This document shows positions 55,849 to 64,000 of a DNA stretch of 64,000 nt, piece after piece. The stretch's first letter is position 1. Every line of letters starts with the position of its first letter. Under the pieces are notes generated by a model that saw only the letters and a program-made list of their open reading frames with translations, was not told where the DNA came from and did not search any database. Position numbers and translations under genes: made by a program. This DNA comes from Pterobdella sp. o SKG-2022 (taxonomy: Eukaryota > Annelida > Clitellata > Hirudinida > Piscicolidae), in contig OZ038325.1 of assembly GCA_964035795.1 (NCBI GenBank), positions 9,041,283 to 9,105,282 on the forward strand, in the 5' to 3' direction.

Positions 55849-57316
55849 ATGGTACGTTTACAAGTATTTTGTTCAAAAATGAGTTATCTGAATTAAATTT
55901 TGATAATTTTTACTTTATAAGGACTTCTAAACATCTATGCCAACTTTTATGTTTAAAATTTTCAGGAAGACATTAAAGTTTGTGAGTTGGACCCAACATT
56001 GAAAGAAATGATCAAAAAGTTCAGGTTTGTATTTTTTCAAAAAGTTCTAAAAGTATTTTCTTCAAAATCATTTCCTTTGGACTTTAAAAATTCATTCAAT
56101 TTCAACTAAATTTCATAAAATAAATAAATTCTCTTTTTTCCAGATTTCGTAAAGAAACTGACAATGCAGCTATTGTAGGTTAGAAAATAAATGCTTAATT
56201 TATTGCAACATTTCATCATTAAAATTTTATTATTATAAAAATTTATTTCAATTATTGGTTTTCAACACAGTGAAGTTAGACAAAGCATCTAAAATGGCAG
56301 TTCTAGACAAAGAAAAGAGGGTAAGTAAAACATGAACCATCTATTACTTATCTTTATTGATCTGTACACCACTTCAGAAACTAGTCATAAACTTTTACCA
56401 AACTATCAAATTACGGATTTTAATCACCCACCAATCAACACACCATCAGGATATCAGTCTAGACACATTGAGAGACACCCTTCCAGACAACCAGCCGAGA
56501 TTTGTTTTGTACTCATATGCTCTAGAACATTCGGATGGTAGGAAATCTTATCCTTTGGTCTTCATCTTTGTCTCCCCTGAAGGTTAGTTCATGAGTTGAA
56601 TATAGCTGTGGGTGGGGTTTCATGTTGTCAATCAAATCTTATTTATAATTTGTCCATGACGTGAAAAATTATAATCATAGTATATTTTTCCACTTTTAAT
56701 AAAAAAAAATGTCAACCACTTGATCGCCCCTATGTGGGGTTTCTGTTGCGCAATTGATTGGTTCCACAGGGCACTACTTTATATGGACAACTAATTTTCA
56801 GCCCATGTGGGATCGAACCCAGTATCTTTAGACAATTAGTCTGAGACTCAACCATTGAGCTATAAGGGCCGATTTAATAAATTCATCTATTAGTTGATCC
56901 ATCCCATGCCGCATCATCAGGCTGCTCTCCAGAGTTGCAGATGATGTATACAGGCACGCATAATGTCCTTGTTAATGAGATTGGTGCTACTAAGGTTTTT
57001 ACTATTCATTTATCATCCAATTTACTTATTATTTATGTTCATTTATGAATTATCTATCTATTTAATGAGTTATCTATCTAGCTGCCTATTTAGTTCATTT
57101 ATCTATCTAACTATCTATCTATCTGTCTATCTATCTATGTATTCATTAATTTCATTAATCTATTTCTCTCTGTATTCAATTCATTTAATAAGCCATTTTT
57201 CAGTTTCGGTCTATTTTTATAATATTTTATATTTTCTCGTTAAGGTATTCGACATTCGTTATTTAGAGGAACTTTCGGAAGATTGGCTGAAGGAGAAATT
57301 GTCCTATTATCGCTGA
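55849..57316 (+). CDS. GMF: Glia maturation factor (GMF), seven exons
   Basis: Exons 55849-55851 (ATG only), 55966-56024, 56144-56178, 56271-56320, 56450-56582, 56921-56994 and 57245-57316. The phases agree and the total is 426 nt (141 residues plus stop; vertebrate GMF is 142). The ADF-homology fold is clear: [67 protein letters not shown] and the C-terminal [15 protein letters not shown] binds the Arp2/3 complex and promotes disassembly of branched actin networks in the cytoplasm; it does not act as a secreted factor in that role. The ATG-only first exon leaves the initiator methionine directly before EDIKVCELD. Intron 5 contains a SINE on the opposite strand. Confidence 0.95.
56700..56870 (-). 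mobile_element. tRNA-derived SINE in GMF intron 5
   Basis: Read on the minus strand, the first 70 bases look like a decayed tRNA: box A TAGCTCAATGG (56862-56852) and box B GGTTCGATCCC (56819-56809), one mismatch each at most from consensus. They are followed by about 100 bases of non-tRNA body and a homopolymer run at the far end. The acceptor stem pairs only partly, so it is not a working tRNA. It is a Pol III-type SINE inserted antisense to GMF. Only one copy is seen in this window. Confidence 0.7.
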
Positions 57317-58880
57317 ATTTGATTGGCTCTCTACCAACCAATCAATCGTTGATGTCTAATTTCATGTTTTTACTTTATATGATTATGCTCATCCATGAAA
57401 TATCATCTCATTTTTTTCATAATTATATTATTCTTAATTATAATAAAAATTTATTAATTTTTATAATTTTATTTTTTTAATGATGAATTTGTGATCAATT
57501 TGTACATTTTAATCTAAATATGTAGTTTCAGCTTTTCATTCATATTCATTCCACTTCACACCACCGCCATGTTTGTGTGTTTAGTTAAGATATATGTGTT
57601 TTGCATTTATTTGACGCTTATATAAATATTTAGTGTTTTTGATAATTTTTACGTTTGCAGACATTATTTCCGCTTACTTTTTTTAAAATTTTATTGGCCA
57701 TCAAATTATGACGGTTGGTGTTGAATCAAAATACATATTCATCAAAATTTAGTATATAGTATTTTTGGATAATTATTACTGATAACTTTTATACATAGAA
57801 AATCGAAATTTTGCAAAATAAATGCAGATGTCTCAATAATTGAGTTAGCATAGAATACCGTTACCTTACCTTACAAAGCTTAAGATAATTTTTGAAACGA
57901 GCATTTAATTAGATTAGGTATTGGCTTGAACAATTAAATATTAACTGGTTGAAAGATCAAGGGGAATGGGTTATAATGGGATAGATTTCTCAAAAAATTT
58001 TAACTTTTTTCCATAAATAATAGTCAAAATTACTCATTTATTCAGATTAAATTTTCAAAATTGGAAAATTTTTCTAAAGATAGAAGCGATTTGCAAACAT
58101 CACTTATTTTCAAAACATGTTTTAGTTGAACTTCCAAAATGTCTAATTTCAAATTAAAATGTCTGAAAAAATTTTTCAAAATTACTTCATTTATTTTCAA
58201 CTCCAACATTTTTTCTTTAAAGCCGCATTTTGTTTCAAACTAAGTGTTATCGACGACATTGGAAATGAATGACACACGCACCCATTAATAAAGAATTATA
58301 AGTGAAAACTCAGCTTTTAAAATTGCATATTAGAAAAATAATTTAACTCTAAATATCTAAAATAACATGAGATATCCGGGTATTATTTGCACATTAAATA
58401 ACATGTATAATGGATTTGTCAATTTATATGTAATTAACATTAATTATCTTTATCAATTATTTGATTTGATTATCAATTAATATGTAATAAATATTAATTA
58501 TCACAATCAATTATTTTAACCAGAAAACCCAACTTATACAATTATATTTTTTATAATTATCTTAAAAACATATTTTTTTTTACACTAATTCAAAATTTAA
58601 AATTTTATTCATATAAATACCTACTCCTACTCTCAATATATTTAATTTCTCCTCATCCTATTTAATGCTACTTACCCTATATTATTTAAAACACAAAATA
58701 TATTATTTATAAACTACCAACGTACATTATATTCCAAATATATTATTTTTTTAATATTTATTATCTTTTCAATAGTTGAATCTGTTTCCGTTTTCCTTCA
58801 CCCTGTTGTACCCATCATTACTCATTCGTGTGTGAGGACCCTCTGTTGTATTGTAGGGAATACAAAGTTAAATTAAATAA
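57317..58880. other. GMF 3' flank, no gene recognised
   Basis: AT-rich DNA with oligo-A/T tracts. It presumably contains the GMF 3' UTR. No splice-supported exon was identified. Confidence 0.5.
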
Positions 58881-58961
58881 ATAATACAAGTTTAAATACA
58901 TGGTATTCACCTATTGTATTACACAACCAACTCACGAACTTCCAACCAGCCCACTTACCAA

Positions 58962-59112
58962 TAGCTTTCTTAACATGGTCTGGATGCTCCCTTGGAAAGT
59001 ACGTAGTGATGCGGATGCTGCTACCATCAGGCCTGTAGATGCATCCTTTATTGTAACAGTGGCACGGTGGCGCCTGGGGGAGGTGGGAGATGACAGCGTG
59101 GGATGCGACTGA
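58962..59112 (-). other. Exon candidate of an unknown gene (His/Cys containing)
   Basis: An open frame of about 50 codons bounded by an acceptor (GCAATCTCAG) and a near-perfect donor (ATTG|GTAAGT). It reads PPCHCYNKGCIYRPDGSSI then TTYFPREHPDHVKKAI, a composition typical of folded protein. No family recognised. It may belong with 59262-59406 and other minus exons up to 63.0 kb. Confidence 0.45.
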
Positions 59113-59149
59113 GATTGCGTGAGGTGCAAGCAAATAAAATAAGATTTAT

Positions 59150-59294
59150 CATCCATCGCGTGGTTCAGAGGAGCAAATTGAATTTATAGCAGAAACACTG
59201 AAGCAGGTGGTGATTGTTGCTGCTAAACAGATCAACTTAGGTATGTTTAGTACTCAACCTCCAGATTATCCAAGCCTAAGATGGGATCCATGAA
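59150..59294 (+). other. Plus-strand terminal exon candidate, overlapping opposite-strand exon
   Basis: An open frame running to a TGA at about 59294 reads EEQIEFIAETLKQVVIVAAK then QINLG and QPPDYPSLRWDP. It has ordinary amphipathic composition but no ATG, so it would need an upstream exon; an AG precedes it. Its right half overlaps the minus-strand candidate exon at 59262-59406, so at most one may be real there. Confidence 0.3.
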
Positions 59295-59406
59295 ATTTTT
59301 GGTAGAGGGTTGTGTGTAGTTTGCAATGCGGTGGTTTGATGGGAGAATTTGCATGTGTTGAAGACACGTGTATAGTGTAGTTTGTGCTGTTTCGAAAGTG
59401 TCTTAA
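59262..59406 (-). other. Exon candidate of an unknown gene
   Basis: About 48 open codons preceded by TTCTTAAG and ending GAG|GTTGAG. It reads DTFETAQTTLYTCLQHMQIL then NHRIANYTQPSTKNF, ending in LGLDNLE. Similar in tone to the segment at 59667-59754 (VFEAFQTQTNLYRTL) and at 61029-61226 (VFTAESELHTML), which share a pattern F-x-A/T-x3/4-L-Y/H-x2-L. Confidence 0.4.
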
Positions 59407-59666
59407 GAAAAGAAAAAAAATCGAGATAATAGAATTCAGGTTAAATTGGAAAGTAAAAAATAATTAGAACACTAATTTAAAAAAAACATTTTTTCTTATA
59501 GAAAACTCGCCACGTATCAATGTGGGCGACTGATGACCGGTCTTAACACAGGGTAGCATTCTGTGAAATCTATCATTTGCATAGCAAAAACCTCAATTAG
59601 AAGTGACCTAACCACCCACTTACTTACTAATAGTCGACATACATTCATGCATTAAATACATACGAG

Positions 59667-59754
59667 ATTATTGAATGCTAGAGTTCTATAGAGATTTGTT
59701 TGAGTTTGAAATGCTTCAAAAACCTCAGCTCCATGTAGCAGTTGTACATCATAA
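59667..59754 (-). other. Exon candidate of an unknown gene
   Basis: About 30 open codons between an acceptor (TTTATAAG) and a donor (AATCTC|GTATGT), reading YDVQLLHGAEVFEAFQTQT then NLYRTLAFNNL. No family recognised. Confidence 0.4.
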
Positions 59755-59837
59755 TCTTATAAACTCAATAAAAATTCGGCGCATTGCATTGAACTTCATA
59801 GCAGTATTCAATGCTTGATTATGAAACACAAGTGAGA

Positions 59838-59944
59838 TAACATTACATGTTGAAGAGCACATGGGTCAACGTAGCATTTGCATTGTGTCGCTTTGTTTTT
59901 CTTGAATAATATCCTTTTCCTACAGTCGCAACTACAACAACCGC
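59838..59944 (-). other. Cys-rich exon candidate
   Basis: An open frame before a GTAATG donor reads DKCGCCSCDCRKRILFKKN then KATQCKCYVDPCALQH. Ten cysteines in 35 residues in CxCCxCxC and CxCx4-5C arrangement suggest metal binding or a disulfide module. It does not match the Tesmin/LIN54 CXC domain, and no family can be named. Confidence 0.4.
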
Positions 59945-59964
59945 ATTTGTCTGATCGTCTGCGA

Positions 59965-60150
59965 TGCATGCATGAATGGATAGGTGGTTGGATGAATGGG
60001 TGGATGGATGAGTAAATGAATGAATGGGTACTTTGATGTGTGGTTAGATGAATGGATGGTTAGATGAAGAGATAGCTGGTTGAAGGGATGAGTGGATGAA
60101 TGGATGATCGGATCAATGAGTAAGTGAATGGATGGATGGATGGCGAGAAA
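59965..60150. repeat. Degenerate TGGA/TGAA tetranucleotide array
   Basis: Imperfect GGATGAAT-type units on the plus strand, the same class as at 7.0 and 37 kb. Confidence 0.75.
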
Positions 60151-60424
60151 GATAATTAGATATATTGACAAATGAATACAGACACATTATTAGAAAGATA
60201 GTTAATAGACTGAGGTGTTAAGGGAAAGATATTAATGTATGGAGCTAAACTGCCTAATGCTAGTGTTTAAGAAGGGATAGTATTTTATATAAAGTACAGA
60301 AATTAATTGGATTATGTATGGCGTTAGGTTGAATTTTGCAGAAAAAAATGACAAAAAAATAAAAATGAGAAAAGTAAATCATAGGGGTATGATGGAAAAA
60401 ATATGGGTTGGAAGAAGTGTTGAT

Positions 60425-60615
60425 GATGAGGAAGATAATGTTTGGGTAATAATGAGGATGAGGATGATGATGATGATGATGATGTTGATGAAGATGATGA
60501 TGATGATGAAGATGGTGATGATGATGTTGATGTTGATGATGATGATGATGATGTTGATGATGATGATGTTGATGATGATGTTGATGAAGATGATGAAGAT
60601 GATGATGATAGGTTT
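60425..60615. repeat. GAT trinucleotide array with periodic GTT
   Basis: GATGATGTTGATGATGAT-type units. The frames give poly-Asp, poly-Met or poly-Ser ORFs (60314-60881), which are repeat artefacts. Confidence 0.9.
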
Positions 60616-61028
60616 AAATGTAGTGATGAAATAAACAATGAGTTTAGGTTCATTATGATATGACAGTAAGCATGCCAGAGAGAAGAATTGAATAGATAAA
60701 TGAAATAAAGATTTGAAAAAATTAATGGCGGAATTATAATAAGGAAAGAATAATAGAATAAAACAATGGGCGAAAAAAAATTTAAAAACTCAGAAACATA
60801 AAAAAATAATGCAAAAATAATAATAGATTTGAATAAAAAATAGATACAAACAAAAAAAAATGAAAAACGATGTTTTTGCAAATAAAAACAATTCCAAAAG
60901 TAACAAAATTATCAAAAGTGACAAAAAAACGATAAAAAATATAATAATTACCAAAACAGTTTTACGTCTTAGAAACGTGATGCTAAGTTGCTTCTTCAGT
61001 GCTATATAAATTGACATTATGACTAACA

Positions 61029-61228
61029 AGCACTTCCTGTTGAGAAGTTTTGTTGCAGGTTGTTGATAAACAAAGGACTCTGTTGCCGAGAAGTTTTTTT
61101 CAACATTGTATGCAGCTCTGATTCTGCAGTGAAAACATGGTGAGGTTGGATGGTGGTTAACGAGCGTGGTTTGATGGGGAAGTTGTATTGGTTGGTGTGA
61201 TGGTTAGATGAAACGTTGTGCTTCAACT
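61029..61228 (-). other. Exon candidate of an unknown gene
   Basis: About 66 open codons after CGAGCTTTTAG, ending before GTTAGT. It reads NQYNFPIKPRSLTTIQPHH then VFTAESELHTMLKKTSRQQ, followed by FINNLQQNF. Ordinary composition, well unlike the adjacent low-complexity DNA. No family recognised. Confidence 0.4.
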
Positions 61229-62897
61229 AAAAGCTCGAATGTCGCGCGAGAAATGCATCAGACAATACAAACAAAAGATGTGGCTTTAATTTATTTTTTT
61301 GGAATTTAAATTAACATTTAATCATTTTATTTATTGCTGCCACAAAAATAATTAGCCAAATGAAAAGTCTTAGTTCTTTGTTTTCATATCATTGCCTTTT
61401 CTCCTTTCTTCTCTTTGATGTTTTGATTGGTACTTGTATTTTTTTTTGTTATTTTGTTTTTTTATATTTTTTTTTATGCAATTTCTATTTTTTCTATTTA
61501 GATTAATTTTTTTGAAATTATTTTTATTATTAGTCTTATACATCAACCTTCATTACATAATTCTTTAAAATAGATTATTTTTATAGAAAAGTCGTGCTTT
61601 TTGAAACTATAATTAACTGTGATTAATGAGAAAAATCAAATGGACGCTATTGTAATAAAAACGAAAAAATGATAAAATGAAGAATAATGAAATGAATCAA
61701 TGATAATAATCATAATAAATTAACAATGAGGTTCTCCATACCATCATTGTAAGTGATTGAGTTTTTCTTCTACTATCTCTCAATTTCTTTTTCATATTTT
61801 CTATTCATATAAAAAGAGAAAAATAGATGAAAAAATTTGTCAATTATTTTAAGTTATGGAATTAAAATATATTTTGTGGAAATAAAGCCTGATGTAATAT
61901 TCATGATTTTTTTAAATTTTAAAAACTGAAATTCAGAGAAGGTGAGCGAAGTTTTATTTATAAATTCGGAAAATGTTTTAAACAAATAAAAAATATTATT
62001 TCTGAATATTTCAGCGCCTTTATTGTTCCCTGAGGGTGGAAACTGGAAAATTAAATTTTTATTTACTAAAATACTTTAATGATAGGGGCTTCATGAATAA
62101 ATTAAATTAAATAAATATAAAATTTAAATTAATTAAAAAAATAGAAATTAAATTTTATTCTCTGATGATAATGAATTTAGTATTCAACATAAAGACCTGT
62201 AAAGATGAAATACAATTTATTGGTTTTAAAACATCGGTTTCAAAATGAAACAGGCTCTAAAACATGAGAAAATGAAGAGTGAAACCGACCCTATGAATAG
62301 GGTGCTAAAAAAAATTTTTTTTTAATAGTTAAAACTTGAATCAAAAAAATAAGGAAACAGAAATAAAAATATACATATGAATATAAACTTGAGAAAACGT
62401 GGTGATGAGCACTATTATGTAAAATCAAGCAATATAGAAACAAAAAAAAAATAAGTAACTGAAGAAAAAGAAAAAACAACAAAAACGACTGATTCATTGT
62501 AATTCAATCCTCAAACTGCCACCTATTGCACTAATAATAATAATAAACGACCAAAAAAACAATAAAAACCAAATATCGAAAACAGAATATTTATAAAAAA
62601 TAAAAAAATAGAATAAAAACGCAACAAAATATGAAATGTTGGAGTCGACAAGTTTTGTTGAAAAATGTGGTAAAATAAATCCCAAAAAAAACTGAATGAT
62701 TTTTGGGAACAAAAAAGTGTGAATTCTAGAATCGATAGCTAATGTCAAAAAAAAAATAGCAATCAATTCAAAAACCCAACAAAAAATACGAAAAATATTA
62801 CAAAAGAATAGAAAAATGGAAATACCGAATAAATATTCTAAAAATAAATCAAATAAAAATGAAACAAAAATTTAAAAAAAAACATAAAAAATTAAAC

Positions 62898-63000
62898 CTA
62901 AAATCCAGTCTATCCTTGCACTCAGTTCCATCCCAGTACCAAACACTCTTCCTCATAGTGGCAGCCGTGGCTTTTGTGGGCGCCGATGGGGTGGGTTTGC
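62898..63000 (-). other. Exon candidate with WYWDG motif
   Basis: About 34 open codons between TTCTCCCAAG and TTTTAG|GTTTAA, reading KPTPSAPTKATAATMRKSV then WYWDGTECKDRLDFR. The aromatic-rich segment looks like conserved folded protein. No family recognised; it may be an upstream exon of the 59-61 kb candidates. Confidence 0.4.
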
Positions 63001-63235
63001 CTTGGGAGAAAAAATGATTTTTTTTTGTGTGTGGTTATTTTTTTGTTTATGTTTTTATGTCTGTTTGTATGTTTGTGTTTATTTCTAAGTATTTTTTGTG
63101 TGAATTTGTGTTCTTATTCAGTTATTTGTTTGTATATTCATTGAAAAATAAAAATAATTCAGTTTTATTTCTGGATCTTTTTATATTTTGTTTTTTTGGA
63201 TGTTCAAATTATGTATCATTGTTTGCAAGCAGATA

Positions 63236-63655
63236 CAATACACGTTTTGTAATGAAAAACATCAAATAAGAGAAATTTTTAATACAATAACGGGGCAATG
63301 ATCGAAAGGGGACAAAGAGATTAATTTCTCCCGATAAAAAGTGACATCGTTTAGAAAATTATTTTTCTTTGAAGTACTCTTGGACAATTAATTATTTGAA
63401 ATAATAGCATTGGAATTTAAATAACTTCTGTTTTTTTGAATAATTAACTAATTCTTAATTATAGTCTTTGAGTCACTATATAACCATAGTTACTATTTTA
63501 TTTTTTTCGCCAACGTTTTATGGTAAGGCTAAACTTATCGAAAATTATAGCTTCCGATTCTCAATAAGTGTATTAAAAATTCCTCTTATTAAATGTTTTT
63601 CGTTACAAAATATTGAAGAAAAATACATATGATGTCTCTGAAAAGTTACAATACA
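63236..63655. mobile_element. Fold-back (MITE-like) element, copy 2
   Basis: The left arm at about 63236-63284 (ACACGTTTTGTAATGAAAAA...AATTTTTAATAC) is the inverted partner of the right arm at about 63570-63655 (GTATTAAAAATTCCTC...TTACAATACACG). Together they bound about 420 bases. The right part is also nearly the reverse complement of 12720-12840. The ends match an ACAATACACG-like terminus on both sides. No transposase. Confidence 0.6.
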
Positions 63656-64000
63656 CGTTCTTTTTCTGTTTTTTTTGTTTGTAAAATACAAAGATTATCA
63701 TTTGAAAGAAAAATTTTCCAGCAGTAAACTTCAAATGAGAGGCTTGTTAGAGGTGGCCATTAAACCACAGTTTTCAACTTTTGATGGAATTCACACTTCT
63801 TAAAAATTTTAGTTTTATAAGCTTTTGCAGTTTTTATTGAATTCACAAGCACGTTTTTGTATTTTACTGTGTTTAAATATTGCTAAATAATGTTTCAGTG
63901 TGCGTTTCAGTTAATGTTTATTATTACATGGGGTTCAAAGATTCTAGGCAGAATACATATTGCCGGATTTTTTAATGCCATGTATTAGTTCGCATACGTC

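Noticed and set aside
56809..56870. A functional tRNA gene
   Set aside because: Box A and B are good but the acceptor and anticodon stems do not pair properly and a SINE body follows.
60314..60881. ORFs rich in Met, Asp or Ser near 60.5 kb
   Set aside because: Products of the GAT array in different frames.

Overview
The window is nuclear DNA from an animal, with one block of bacterial sequence embedded in it. It is AT-rich and carries short coding exons with GT..AG introns. Encoded proteins have long Asn-, Lys- or Asp-rich insertions, and simple-sequence repeats are extreme: a 2.9-kb AGT array, a 0.9-kb ATCT array, GATA/GACA and GT arrays, and many degenerate GGAT-type arrays. Joining exons by eye on conserved splice sites and compatible phases identifies four well-known animal genes (HOMER, GMF, SMG8, a protocadherin) and one probable one (REC114). 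The species cannot be named; an invertebrate, possibly marine because of the flavobacterial DNA, is an inference.

Layout, left to right. 0.2-2.8 kb: 3' exons of a probable REC114 on the plus strand. 2.8-13 kb: mostly non-coding, with degenerate tetranucleotide arrays and a promoter-like motif cluster near 6 kb. 13.0-21.7 kb: a complete-looking six-exon protocadherin gene on the minus strand. 24-30.2 kb: giant microsatellites. 31.2-35.1 kb: two decayed LINE copies bracketed by GT arrays. 40.5-46.6 kb: SMG8 on the minus strand, 24 exons traced, only the extreme N-terminus missing. 47.5-55.5 kb: HOMER on the minus strand, 13 exons that close to an exact 1659-nt reading frame. 55.8-57.3 kb: GMF on the plus strand, seven exons, head to head with HOMER; its fifth intron holds a tRNA-derived SINE. 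58.9-63.0 kb: several unrecognised minus-strand exon candidates, some Cys-rich. 63.2-63.7 kb: a fold-back element also found at 12.7 kb.

The main oddity is 48.17-52.01 kb. It is dense, intron-less and flavobacterium-like: the end of a polyphosphate kinase 2 gene, a thioredoxin-type arsenate reductase, a DUF2027/Smr protein, a cysteine desulfurase, a DUF1697 protein and a truncated NUDIX hydrolase. It lies inside the last HOMER intron. On the left it joins a GATA array directly through a short shared sequence; on the right it ends at a 200-N gap followed by more GATA/GACA repeat. The simplest reading is a misassembled contaminant or symbiont contig placed in a collapsed microsatellite. A real transfer is possible but not supported by anything else visible.

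Functionally the animal genes are unrelated neighbours: meiotic recombination (REC114), adhesion (protocadherin), nonsense-mediated decay (SMG8), synaptic scaffolding (HOMER) and actin-branch regulation (GMF). No new gene system could be demonstrated.
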